In this document: positions 51,447-62,189 of the stretch, in pieces
Layout of the letters: every line of letters starts with the position of its first letter
Position numbering within the stretch: the stretch's first letter is position 1
Source of the DNA: Kalaharituber pfeilii
Taxonomy: Eukaryota; Ascomycota; Pezizomycetes; Pezizales; Pezizaceae
NCBI GenBank assembly: GCA_015179045.1
Contig: WHUZ01000010.1
Coordinates: forward strand, 372,001-436,000
Direction: 5' to 3'
DNA: 64,000 bases
Notes under the pieces: model-generated
Told to the model about the DNA's origin: nothing
What the model saw: the letters and a program-made list of their open reading frames with translations, nothing else
The model's database searches: none
Made by a program: the position numbers and the translations under genes

Positions 51447-51733
51447 GAGAGATTGCGAATTGAAGCTGGAGTCAATTCAGAGCGCTATGCAGTGCATAGC
51501 GTACAAATGTGGCAGGGGCAGTGACAGGGCATGAGAAAGAGCGTTGGCCAGCCTGGCCTTAATACCCCCCCCTTTTTGGGCCAGTCTGGCCCGAATTTCT
51601 TTTGGCTGGCCTAATTAACAGGGGAGCAACCAGACTAGACGGGGGTCGTCCAAGGGTCCCCAGTAAATAACTGGGGCTCCTGGTCCAGTGGCGCACCCCC
51701 GGTTTTGACTCCAGCTTCAATTCGCAATCTCTC
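51447..51733. mobile_element. Small inverted-repeat element (287 bp)
   Basis: Terminal inverted repeats of about 29 bp (GAGAGATTGCGAATTGAAGC ...). The interior has GGCC-type pieces. No target duplication is evident. The left arm lacks it. Confidence 0.7.
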
Positions 51734-51779
51734 TCCTAAGACTGTTAACAGTTGCCAATGACAACGATATGAATGAGAT

Positions 51780-51832
51780 ATCGCCATAGCCCTTAGGGCG
51801 GCATGCGATCAATGATTTCCTAGAAAAAAAAA
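51780..51832 (+). mobile_element. LINE-A tail-only insertion (shared ancestral)
   Basis: Flanked by ATATGAATGAGAT at 51767-51779 and 51833-51845. It is orthologous to 24798 and 6208. Confidence 0.92.
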
Positions 51833-51924
51833 ATATGAATGAGATGCGGCTGGAATAATGAAGAAGCGGGTATATGTATGACGCGCACTACTACTGCAGA
51901 TCAGGGAGCGCGGGAGAGATTATT

Positions 51925-52617
51925 AGAGGGATTTTGCAACCTTGTACATAACCCCAGCAGGACTTATTTCAAATCAACAAGGGTAAGACGAAGTAACCCC
52001 AAACTGTGCAAGAACGGTCCAGAACCCCAGCGCATGAAATTGGGAAATCCACGTGACGTAGGAACCTCACTTCATCGTCATCATCAAGTTCACTATGGAC
52101 ACCCAACTTCAACGCCAACGCAAACGCCAGATTGCACTTGGATTAGTCATAATGGGGTATTTTCAAGCAATACTCCTAAGTATGAAGTTTGAACTTGAAC
52201 GGCGTCGCAATGTGTCTACTGTAACTTCTCGTTACCGGCCTCCAATACCATACGAGCAGTATTCATGGACACTATTATCAAGTGGTTGGAGTGATATTGA
52301 ATGCATCGAATATCTCCGATTCACATGCGCTGAGATAGCAGAACTGATTGTACACTTGGGACTTGTTTGATCTTGTTTGATATGTTTGATAAATTTTTTT
52401 ATATTACTAGCGTACTCACAGGGTTCCTCATGATAAACTTGCCCTCTTGGGGCTGTTTGTTGTAGTCCCTTCTAATAGAATGGCCTTATTAAGGCCACTC
52501 TGTTAGCGCGGTCTTAATTCTAGGCCAGGGGCCCATGTCGGTATCTAACCAATTCAGCTCCGTTGCTGTCGCAACAAGTCCATAGAATTAAGGCTGGTAG
52601 GGTTGTAAAATCCCTCT
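51925..52617 (+). mobile_element. PIF/Harbinger-like element (693 bp)
   Basis: Terminal inverted repeats AGAGGGATTTTGCAACC and AGAGGGATTTTACAACC are flanked by a 3-bp duplication (ATT at 51922-51924 and 52618-52620). The left arm has an uninterrupted site near 24690-24705. A 3-bp duplication and GGG-rich ends fit the PIF/Harbinger superfamily. Confidence 0.75.
52095..52370 (+). pseudogene. Probable N-terminal piece of a Harbinger-type transposase
   Basis: A 91-residue frame (MDTQLQRQRKRQIALGLVIM ... CIEYLRFTCAEIAELIVHLGLV) inside the inverted-repeat element. The YLRFTxAEIxxLxxHLGL pattern resembles the region before the DDE domain in Harbinger-type transposases, as recalled and not checked. 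The catalytic DDE part is missing, so the element is non-autonomous. Confidence 0.5.
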
Positions 52618-52620
52618 ATT

Positions 52621-52984
52621 TGGCAATTTGAAGTATCAGATAAGCAAATCACATGATGGCTACCACCTGTCTTTTTATCAGATTCTGACTGCCACCTAGA
52701 GGAGCCGGTTGCTGGGAGGGGTCGTCCAGCCGCCAAGGATTAAAGGTAAAACAAACCTTCTTGGCGTCACAAACCCACACTGGCACAACGCTAGATTGTG
52801 CTCAAGTCGATGGAAACTTAGAACACTCACGAAATTCTTAAACATCAGGAGAGCTTGCTCCTCTCCCAGTTTTAGCGTCTAGCTAGGTGTTCTAACGTTT
52901 ATTCTCCTCTGCCTCCCCCTTCGCCCCCTTGCGCCCTGCTGTACCTCCCAATTCCCTTAGTGGACATACCTCTACAACCTCCTC
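52621..52984. other. End of the right arm
   Basis: It aligns inverted with 23676-23834 and 24523-24690. No gene is seen. Confidence 0.55.
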
Positions 52985-53050
52985 TTTTTTTTTTTTTTTT
53001 TTTTAATTTCATTACTCGCATGCCGCCCTGTGGGCTATGGCGAGGTTGTT
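52985..53050 (-). mobile_element. Short LINE-A end
   Basis: Poly(T), inverse type A hairpin (CTCGC/GCGAG, triloop ACA on the tail strand). No duplication was identified; it lies at the boundary of the inverted duplication. Confidence 0.7.
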
Positions 53051-53265
53051 CTCGTACCCAGCCTACAGAGACCGGTTGCCAAGCCGAATATTTCTTGCAA
53101 CCTGTCTCTTGGTCTGGAACTAAAGTAACCCGCATGCCAGAAAACTAGTGACCCGACGTCGGGTTGCCAACCCGACCCGCGGGTAGACTTTTTGTATTTA
53201 TTTTTTATGTTCATATACATCACACAACACCGGAATCTAAACTAGGTTACCTCCCCACAGCGCAC

Positions 53266-56054
53266 ATGGATAATACACTGTTAAAGATCTTGGATTCAAT
53301 CAATGAAGCAAAATTAACAATAAAGAGCTTTTTCCTAGCTGTTATGGTGTCTGAGCATCATACAATACAGACCAGAGTTGGTCTTTTCTTCAAAGATGAA
53401 GGCCTTGAAGAATGCCTTAAGGCAATGATAAATCATACAAGGTTTGGGCCAGGGAAGAGGAAGACAGAACGTGCACGACAAGAAGCTGCAGCGAGATTGG
53501 GTCCAATCATCATGCCATTTATAGAAGAGATCTTATGCGATGAAATCGTCTCCTTTTCAAATCATCCAATTGCGAAAAAGCCACCGAATAAGATTGCAGC
53601 AGAGGATTGCTTGCATTTTGATTTCTTGAAATATCATGAGGCCTTAACGGAGACCGCACCATACTTGACAACGCTGATGAATAAAGTATGTAAATTGGAA
53701 GAGGAGGATAAAGATGCCCAGCTTGAACATGAGCAACGTGAGCAACGTGATAAGAGAATTATCATAACGACTGCAATTTGTTGTATTGCATATGCATACT
53801 TACGCAGCATTAACTCTCTACAAGTGATGATGGGATACTATTTCCAAGCTGAACGAGCTAGTAAACGAAGTATTGCTACTTGCAATCGCATGGGGATTTG
53901 TTGTTCATATAATACGATACAAGCTTCAATGACAAGTAAGCAATGCTTTCATGAATGTAATATAAATACAAGGCTAATACATACTAGTGATGGCAAAGTC
54001 AAGTTTGATCGCAGTAAAGCAGAGAATTGCGAATGGAGAAGCTTTCGGATGTGCATGGGATAATGCAGTAGTAACATCAAAAAGGAGAGCTGAAGAAACT
54101 GAATTAAACAAGGGAGGCTTGATCCAATATACTGCTGGTTTCATCTGGATATTAAATATACCTAAGCCAAAGGACCCGAAGTTCATAAAAGCATATGAGT
54201 CTTTGATCAAGCGAGAGGAATCAGAAAATGGAAAAATCTTACCTGGCATTCGGCGAGAGATTTTATATAAGAAGCCGAATTATAATGAAGTTACTGCCCT
54301 GGACATCCTGGATCTAGATGGTTTGGCGGATTACTTACCATTGAGAGCCAAAGAGTCAATTGAATGGGTACTATGGAAACATTTTGGTGAAGTACTCAGT
54401 GAAAGTCGAATCAATGGACATCGGGTGACTAAGTTTGTATATAATGGGGGTCGACTTGAACCGAATCAGACTGAAGTATATCCTTTGCCAACTATGGACC
54501 TGGATGAAACGACAATTGATGGGACTGCTAGTATCATTGAGGAAATCCGAAGATTGGCAGGTGTGACATCTAAAGAGATGTTAGGAAGATCCATGCTACA
54601 TGCAGGAGACCAGGGTACATTGATGAAAGTGAAAAGCTTGAAGAAAATGCGAATACGGGATTTCATTCACAACAGGCTGGACGATCTCTTCCGAGTCGAT
54701 GGGTTATTTCATGTGCAAATGGGGGTAGTTGACATGATGATGAGAGCACATTGGGGTAGAAAAGATGGCTTAGACCCTGCATCAATGTGTAAGTTTGTAA
54801 CAGTTCTAGGGAGAACAAGGGTAACTGAGGAGAAAACCGAATACAATGCGGGAAAGAGATTCCAGGAATGTTACTGGGAAGGTCATGTTCTTGCAATAAT
54901 AGCTAAAGAGATGGAATGCCAGACATATGAAGAACTACGAAACAAACTGAAGGATAAAGAGACAAATTGGCGGAAAATAATTGAAACAGTGGTTGATAAG
55001 ATATATCCAAGTCGAAAGGTTGGATATATGCGCCAAACAGCTATTGAACGTGCTACTGAGAAATGGAAAGATATTTTAAAAAAGAAGCCGACTGAGAGGC
55101 AGGGTCTCGAATTGGATAAAAAGAGATTTCTCAAAACAGCAGAAGCGAACGAGCGAGATATAGTATATGAAAATGCATGCTTACTATTGCAGCATGGTAG
55201 TATTGCATGGATGCTGCATCAGGACATTAAAAATGGAGACACAAATGCTATTCTGAAAGATCTAGAGATCTTAACAGTAATGTTTAATGGCTGTGGGAAA
55301 AGCCATTATGCTAAAGCAATGTTGGAATTAGCTATTGATCGGAAAACATGGTGGACAGAGAGCATGGATTACCTGTGGAGATGCAATGCAGTATTGAATA
55401 TCTCTGGCAAAGCAGGAAAATATATGGGTATTGATAAGGTTAATGAGTTGATTGTGCAGAAGGTAAAGGAGTCATACAACCCTCGAGGAACCTTTCAATC
55501 CAAATGGTTTCATCTGGAGGTCTTATCCCCGAATGTCTTTATGTTCCGAAATATCAAAAAAAGTATTACAAAAACGTCAGGTATGTTCATGAGTACTAAA
55601 GAGGCCTTCAAAAAGCAGTTCTAATAGTATTCTGAGTCCAGGAGCCGTGAATTATGGATCCAAACATACCAGTGTTGACGATCGAAGAGATAGTATGACA
55701 ATCATGGAGATGTTAATTAGGGATAATATTGTGAGCTTTCGTAAGGGGCGTGTAGTAGGTTCAGCAGTACAACCTATTGAAGTCCAAGAAAGCTTAGATT
55801 TAGTTGCGGAGGGTAGGGATAAGATTCTGTGGGGAGGGAGTTTAGGCGATATTCTGGAAAGCAGGAAGGTATATATGGATAGTGTGCAAGAATCTGAGAT
55901 AGCAATGGAGGATTCAGGTATGGGCGGTGATACTTCTGAAGAGAGGCTGCTGGATGAACTTGAAGAGTTAGTTGGACTAGAGAGAGATGATGAGGCTTGG
56001 GAGCGATGGGATGGGGAAGTTGAGTATAGTAATAGTAATAGTGATGAGGAGTGA
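53266..56054 (+). CDS. DUF6589-like protein, three exons
   Basis: Exons are 53266-53935, 53988-55580 and 55642-56054, giving 891 codons without a stop. Introns of 52 and 61 bp have GTAAGC and GTATGT donors, and the first has a GGCTAATAC branch-like site. The layout recalls fungal DUF6589 proteins (from memory): a helical N-terminal half with SIATCNRMGICCSYNTIQAS, then AFGCAWDNAV, LHAGDQGTLMKVKSLKKMRI, RVDGLFHVQMGVVDMMMRAH, MFNGCGKSHYAKAMLEL and a SGAVNYGSKHTSVDDRRD region. An acidic serine-rich tail (WERWDGEVEYSNSNSDEE) ends it. The biochemical role of this family is unknown to me. It is often repeated in fungal genomes and may derive from a mobile element. Its 3' end is 86 bases from the converging helicase gene. 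This is the best-preserved long gene in the window. Confidence 0.75.
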
Positions 56055-57105
56055 TAAGTTTTAATTGACAAGTTATTTATATAGAGAAAAGAATAAAAGT
56101 AATCATACCTCGATGGATATCAGCAAAGACTCAATAGATTTCATTTCAAAGTACGAGGTTTTTTGGCAGGTGGAATATAGCCTGGAGGTTTGGGTTTGTT
56201 TTTCGATCCAGGTGGTCGCCCTCTCTTCTTAGGCTGTAGCAGAGAAGTTTGGACCAAGGCTGGAAGCTCAGGAAGTTGCTGTTGAGTAATATGCTCACTT
56301 GACTGCTCAAGAATCGCTAGAGGCGGAAAATTGGCATCTCCGGTTATATCACGAAGAGGTGCCCTATTGGATGGTGAGACTTCAGGGAGCTCCTGAGGAG
56401 CTTGTTGTGTTGCGGGGACAATAGAGCTTTGGTGTGAATTACTAGCAAATAATCCTTGGGGCTGATGGGTGTAGGGGCCATCATTACCTGGAGAAGGATT
56501 ATCTGCTAGTAAAAAGGCAATCGTTCGATTGTCCTTTTGAGGACGTATGCGACCATATGTTTGTAGACATTCCTGAACTTCGATAAGGATATCATTAAGA
56601 ACTTGTAAATGTTTGCTTCGTGGAATAGGGCGTGGTTGCTTCAGGATTTGCTCCAAATCGTGAATAGTGCTAATGGAGGCCGCTTTGGATACAATTGCTT
56701 GAAGTTCAGTATTGTTAAATATAAACTCTGAACCGAAAACAGAGTGTCTAGAATGCTTGGTGATTAATTGCCAATGATGCTGTCTAAGAGTATGCAACCT
56801 TGTTTTCAGGTTCTGAGTGCATACTTGAGTAATGATGATATCGCTACGAGGTCTTCGAGAAGGAGGTACTATAGCATTTCGTTTGCCTTGTACAGTACAA
56901 CTCAAGGCAGGAAATCCATTCCGGGGTATCAAGGTTCTGATCACGGAAGGTATCTCTAGAGCACAATTAGAACATTGACTGTCGCAAGGGGAATTGCTCC
57001 ATGTGTGATCATCAAAATATCTGAGAATCACTTGACGTATACACTTCTTGGTGTTTAGAGCCCATAGAATTCCTCGACATATGTCTGGTGGTTGTTTGTT
57101 TTGAG

Positions 57106-57110
<5 letters not shown>

Positions 57111-57136
<26 letters not shown>

Positions 57137-57172
57137 ATTTCATTACTCGCGTGCCGCCCTATGGGCTATGGT
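57111..57172 (-). mobile_element. LINE-A tail insertion in the helicase
   Basis: Poly(T) and the inverse type A hairpin separate the helicase lobe 2 from its zinc-binding domain. The 5'-most bases of the hairpin are missing (CCATAGCCC start) and no duplication is found, suggesting a small target deletion. Confidence 0.82.
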
Positions 57173-58326
57173 ATGAGTGCTGGCGTTTTGGCTATCGGAG
57201 GGAAGGCCAGGGGGTTCCAAGAGTAAAGAAAGCATATTCCGGTCACGAGTAGCTTTAGTATCTGTGCCACCTTTCCCGGTATCGAATGCCCGTATTTCCG
57301 CAATAACCTCTGCAGCCTCCTCTGCCATGGCTGCGCATTGATATTTTTGAAATGATTTAGTATACTGAGGACCTATAATGGCAGAGGGAGAAACCATCAC
57401 AATGCCAACACCTTGGAGATCATTCCTTCGTGCACAACGCCCAATTCTTTGCCAAAGAACTGATAGATTGAGGGTAGAAGGTATTTGCCACTGAATAACT
57501 CTCTCAATATCAGGTATATCAACCCCCATACCACAAGCCTCGGTGCAAATTATGATTCTGCAAGTGCCTTCAGCAAATTTCTGCAAGTTGTACTCCCTTC
57601 TTTCAAGGGTTATTGCAGTTGAAAATTCCAGAATTAAATTTTGCTCCTCAGTACACTGTTGAGGAACTCGTGACCGAAGAAGAGAAGTCATTTCACAAGC
57701 CTCATCTCTATCATCTAAAAATATCATTGTCTTTGGGATGCGCCCTTGAATTTTTTCAGTAACAAACAGTAAATCTTTGAACGTTTTCAAAGGATACTGG
57801 ATTTGGTATGGTATCAGGAATATATTGCCTCGATCTATAGATTGTTTCAATAGCCGGGTAGGCCTGTGAAGTCTCAGAGCCGCGCTGATGAAATGCAAGA
57901 TATGAGGTGGCAGAGTAGCTGATAAAACAAGGTAAGGTACTCCTGAGAATTGTAATCTGAGAAGTCCGACTTCACGGTACTTTGGACGAAATGTTCGCCT
58001 TTTAGCTTTTCACTTAGTGTATGTTAATCGATATATAGAGAAGGAGCTCTTACCATGCATGTACCAAATGCCCCTCGTCAACCACGATGCCTACAAGAGC
58101 TTCTTTAAACTGTCTTGCCCGCGTAATACTCACGAACCTTTCATTATTCGGGCTGGCAAACTCCGGTGGCATATAGACAATTTCGAAACAACCATCTTTC
58201 ACCTTTGCAATGATAGATGGGTCCTCCTGGATGTTTGCGCTCGTTAATGCAACTGCCTTTATGCCCAAGGCCAAACATTTATCTACTTGATTCTTCATTA
58301 AAGAAAGCAGTGGACACACTACTAGT

Positions 58327-58824
58327 TGTCAAAACGGACAGTCTGATCCCGCCTTCTATTATCACGACATACACGTTCTGTTAATGTTTTATTGGCTTAA
58401 TTCTTTCTTATCTTCGTTTCACATGTCGTTTACATGGATGGTTGCTATGGTTATCTCGTATATTGTAATTCTTTCATTTATTTACGGAATTACTTCGGAT
58501 ATCACATTCAGCTGGGATTTGTTTCGAACTCGCATACAGCTTGTGTTACTTCGTCTTTTCTTTACGAAACTGTACAAGTTTGTTGCCTATATCTACGGCT
58601 ACCATTTGGGTATAGTCGTCTCGCTTTCTGTGTATATAGTCTGCGGAAACCCGCACCCACTTAATACCATAGAGTCGCTCAACTCCTCTCCTCGTTGCCT
58701 TCCTCCGTGCCTCCACTCCATTGCTGCCTCCGTTTGCACCATTATCTTTCCTCTATAGCGCTTGCCCCGCTATCCTTATTCTTCCGCTACGCATCGTATT
58801 ACCCTCTCGTGGGTCACGTTGTTA
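58327..58824. mobile_element. Probable solo LTR inside the helicase (498 bp)
   Basis: TGTCAAAACGG ... GTTGTTA is flanked by the 5-bp duplication CTAGT (58322-58326 and 58825-58829; the shared string is TACTAGT). Removing it rejoins motif I to motif Ia (GKILLVV then CPLLSLM). The TG...TA ends match the solo LTR at 3572. The hydrophobic open frame inside (58384-58758) has no recognisable homology and is probably chance. Confidence 0.7.
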
Positions 58825-59269
58825 CTAGTAAGATTTTTCCTGGGGCATGTAACACCGGTATCTGGAAGCAAAAGGACTTCCCGCTGCTGGTTCCTGTATT
58901 TATGATTTGGTCCCGACCTTCCCATAATGTTGCCGCACATCAATCTGCCAATCACGTACTTGTAAATTCAGCCCACGAGCAGCTGCACGCCTTCGGATTG
59001 ATTCCGCAAGCTTTCCTCTAATACCTATATCGCCTTCCGTAGACTTTATTCCAGGATTTATGAAGAACTTGCTTCTGAAACGTAATTCCCATCCTTCATC
59101 CGACATTTCAGAGTCCCCAAATTTGTGCAACCCAAATGTTATCTGCTGACCCAGAACAGGAATACCTGTAAGTTGGGTCTGTTCGGTACACTACTCCCCG
59201 GATTCTTCTGACCCCCTGGCCAGGTCTTCCTTTCGTATTGGCTTGTTCCCAGGCTCCCGACTTGATGTT

Positions 59270-59803
59270 GTATTGACCTCCACAGTTCGACTGCAGTTGT
59301 CGGGTGCAGCCCGCACAGCGTTGCCTTAGTGGCCGCAGGCCGCGGCTAGTCCACCCGCGCCCTCGACTACCATTTCAAGAAGTTACAAGAACAGAAACAA
59401 TAAGAAGTTACATTAAGTAGTTGCTTTATATGATTAGTCGGATTATGGAGAAGTTAAGCTAGAGAAGATAATTTCGATCATCTTTTTGCAATACTGAAGT
59501 TGTTTCTGTTCTTGAAATGGTAGTCGAGGGCGTGGGTGGACTAGCCGCTAAGGCAACGCTGTGCGGGCTGCACCCGACAACTGCAGTCGAACTGTGGAGG
59601 TCAACAGTAAGAAGTTACATTAAGTAGTTGCTTTATATGATTAGTCGGATTATAGAGAAGTTAAGCTAGAGAAGATAATTTCGATCATCTTTTTGCAATA
59701 CTGAAGTTGTTTCTGTTCTTGAAATGGTAGTCGAGGGCGCGGATGGACTAGCCGCGGCCTGCGGCCGCTAAGGCAACGCTGTGCGGGCTGCACCCGACAA
59801 CTA
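59270..59803. repeat. LTR-like units, two tandem and one inverted
   Basis: A roughly 200-bp unit (minus: TGTTGACCTCCACAGTTCGAC ... TATAAAGCAACTACTTAATG ... TTCTTA) occurs at 59608-59803 and 59400-59607. Its first 115 bases occur inverted at 59273-59387. The unit has a TATA-like box. Tandem plus inverted arrangement suggests recombination among LTRs. Confidence 0.65.
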
Positions 59804-60034
59804 TACATATGACCCCGTTTGTACTATCATGACGATTCCCGAGAATGTGAATGATATACTAATTCTAGCTAATCTAATAAACTATAGCTCCAGTAAAGCA
59901 AGTATGACAAAGTATCACTACTGACAGTCATGCTGTTATTACATCGTATAAATGAAATCAAAAACCTCACTATGATCAAACTGGATCCCTTAACCCGCTC
60001 ACCCGCCCCTAAGGAAACATCTCATATGACAAAT
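59804..60034. other. Non-coding stretch after the unknown gene
   Basis: An AT-rich intergenic sequence containing a decayed AACTATACATATGACCCCG piece. No gene is seen. Confidence 0.4.
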
Positions 60035-62030
60035 TCAATCTTCCGCCTCTGGCATCAAGAAGCTATCATTTTCCATCACATATTCCTTACGTTTGCCGAT
60101 CGCCGAGGCAGAACTGGATAAACTACCTTCCGCTCTGAAGCTCTCCTCTTGTGCGCTCAATTGCTGACGTTTACCTCTTGGATACATCACGTCTGTGGCC
60201 GCTTCACGGTACATTGTACTAGTTCGCTTCAGTGCCCCAATTCCCACTGAGGTCCCCAACTTCATGGAAATCGCCTCCTTACGCACAGTTGATATTGCCT
60301 TCAGGGATCCACGTTTTTCGTTCTTCAGTTCTAGATAAAGATCCATATCCCTCTTAGCATTCTTTTGGGCCTCGATTATCTCTTGCATAAGTCCTTCTGC
60401 CTCTTCCTTTTTGGCACGTTCTCTCATGCCAATGAGGTCACTTCGATACGAGCACGCTCTAAGACATAACGGGCTCTCCCGAAAGGCCCCAAGCTTGCAA
60501 TTTTGATAGCCTCATCAGTCACATAATCGAGCATATCCTCATCCGTGAGTTTATTTTTGACTAGTTGAATAGTCTGGTTGTCGAATTCCCCATCAAGTTC
60601 TTCTTGCTCCATTAATTCTTCCATAGCTGTCTGATTAACCAACCCGGGGTTAGTCCCATCATGGAACTCACTTCCAATTTCCATTGGCGCTGATACATTG
60701 CGTAGTCGAGCATTCGGTAAAACTTTCTCCCAATTTTCAGCAGAACCTGCAGTCACATCGTTCAAGCCAAACATTTCATCTTCGTCTTCTGACACAGGCT
60801 CAAGTATGTGGGTACCCAAATGCATGGAACCAGTAACGACAACGTCATCCTGACCCTTCGTATTAGAGTCTTCTGGTGGTATTGTTCCACTATGTTGAGA
60901 ATCGGGTCGGTCTGCATCACCGGCCTCCCCGCCAACTTTTGACTGGTCAATAGGCTTTATTTCTCTATACTCCTTTTTCTTTTGTTCAAATCCCAATCTC
61001 TTTAATAGTTCACCCCAGGCAGGCGTCTCACGAGGGTCATCATACATCATTGGTTCCGCAGCCCATTCTTCTGGAGTTCTAGGTCCCTCCCATAACTTCA
61101 CAAGGGGTGGCCACCCAGCAAGCTCCGGCCAGTTGGTGCGATGAAATTCCTTGATGCGCACCGCAACAGAGAGAGATGGTTGAACAATTCCATTCGGGGT
61201 CAATAGTCGGATATATCTTGCCACGATAGTAATGGTACTATTTGTCAGGGCTTGAACAAATTCACGACCCGCGCCAGTGCGAGGATTCTTAACCGATACA
61301 TCAAAATATCGGGAAGCAACAGACCATAACATAAGTATTTCTCCATGAGTGAACTGGAAAAAAGTAGAGATAGCATCGGGATCGGGATCTCCACGTTTCT
61401 TTTTTGATTTCCCGGTTTTCTTTGCAGTATCCTTGAGGTACTCAATCCCAGCTGGGGAACCAAGGTAGCAGCGAGCAAGGGTCTCAAAGCAACCGACAAG
61501 AATACCTTGGATTTCAAGGGTAAGATCTTTAATGTACTGATATTCGCGGGCAACCTCAACCACGCCAGGAGTTTTTGGGGCGAGCAGGAGCAACAAGCTA
61601 CGGATCAAGTCGTCTCCCAGAGCACGGACTTTGACCGTGATGATGCCAACAAGCCAACGAACTTTCTGCATCCATTCCTCTCGAGTCTATAATTCCCATT
61701 AGCATTCTGCGTACTGTATCCACGGCTCATGTACTCCAAGTGGTACTCTATTCTCCTTTGGGTATGGCTCCGGGAGGTATGGCCTGATGAATATGATACT
61801 TACAGTAGATGATTGAATCAAATCCAACAATTGACTAGGGAGCCATTCTTTGAGGTTTGTTTTATTCCACGCCACACATGCGGTACCCTCATAAGGGTCA
61901 TCCCCACCGTCGGCCAGCCCTGGTTCAATCTTGACCTTCACCCCGGGCTGATTGCGGCATTGTCCTTCTTGAGGCGGTCGGAGGTACGACTGGGAGTTTC
62001 ATTATAACTAGCCTTCCTTGGAGGGGCCAT
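60035..62030 (-). pseudogene. Unknown gene with one intron and two frame breaks
   Basis: I do not recognise it. It starts MAPPRKASYNETPSRTSDRL. A one-base break in the GGGG run near 61942 separates this from VKIEPGLADGGDDPYEGTAC. An intron follows (donor GTAAGT near 61797, branch-like TGCTAAT, acceptor TATAG near 61688), leading into EEWMQKVRWLVGIITVKVRA. The long exon (to 60424) has helical segments, RFEQ/GDPDPDAISTFFQFTHG, a WGELLKRLGFEQKKKEYREI stretch and an acidic C-terminal third. It overlaps a second frame (60427-60035, RERAKKEEAEGLMQEIIEAQ ... basic coiled-coil-like) by the four bases ATGA. The two breaks may be mutations or homopolymer errors. It lies divergent from nothing and upstream of the helicase on the same strand. 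Confidence 0.55.
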
Positions 62031-62189
62031 GGTAGGCTTGATAGATGAGCAGGGATTAGAGTAGAGTAAGATAGCTAATTGGATGGGAGTACAGTGTTTT
62101 AGTTATCGTTGTGTAGGCTTCGTAACAGGGATGATGTTTGTGGAATGGTTGTTGTCATTAACGTTAGGTAGGGGATCTTTGTTTTTTAG
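62031..62189 (-). other. Upstream region of the unknown gene
   Basis: No coding sequence. It probably holds the promoter of the gene starting at 62030, but no specific motif is recognised. Confidence 0.3.

Larger units (their letters stand above)
45594..52962 (-). repeat. Right arm of the inverted duplication
   Basis: The inverse of 23676-29151, expanded by at least nine insertions not present in the left arm. It contains the exon 1 remnant of gene 6, gene 5, and unique insertions including a Harbinger-like element and several LINE tails. Confidence 0.85.
56141..59168 (-). pseudogene. RecQ-like helicase gene, broken at three places
   Basis: Pieces in order on the minus strand: KFGDSEMSDEGWELRFRSKF (59130 onward), a one-base break near 58910, then Walker A TGTSSGKSFCFQIPVL (58900-58855), a solo LTR (58327-58824), motif Ia CPLLSLMKNQVDKCLALGIK, motif II DEGH (about 58070), a 55-bp intron (58053-57999), FRPKYREVGLLR, motif III LSATLPP, the second RecA lobe (KTMIFLDDRDEACEMT, RIIICTEACGMGVDIPDIER, motif VI QRIGRCARRND), a LINE-A tail (57111-57172), the zinc-binding YFDDHTWSNSPCDSQCSNC, and a C-terminal AT-hook-like KKRGRPPGSKNKPK. 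This domain order fits RecQ-type 3'-5' helicases, of which fungal subtelomeric (TLH-like) copies are known. The first exons are not found beyond 59168. No complete product can be made. Confidence 0.85.

Noticed and set aside
51690..51728. tRNA-like A box (TGGTCCAGTGG) and B box-like sequence (GCTTCAATTCGC)
   Set aside because: No cloverleaf can be drawn and the second box is part of the terminal inverted repeat of a small element; probably chance.
55652..56071. Serine-rich 139-residue minus-strand frame
   Set aside because: It is the antisense shadow of exon 3 of the DUF6589-like gene.
58384..58758. Hydrophobic 124-residue frame, possible membrane protein
   Set aside because: It lies wholly within the probable solo LTR, has no recognisable homology or splice support, and AT-rich DNA commonly gives hydrophobic frames.
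53266..62030. Starship-type giant element
   Set aside because: No tyrosine recombinase (DUF3435-like) gene or direct-repeat borders are visible; the cluster is noted only as a possible repeated locus.
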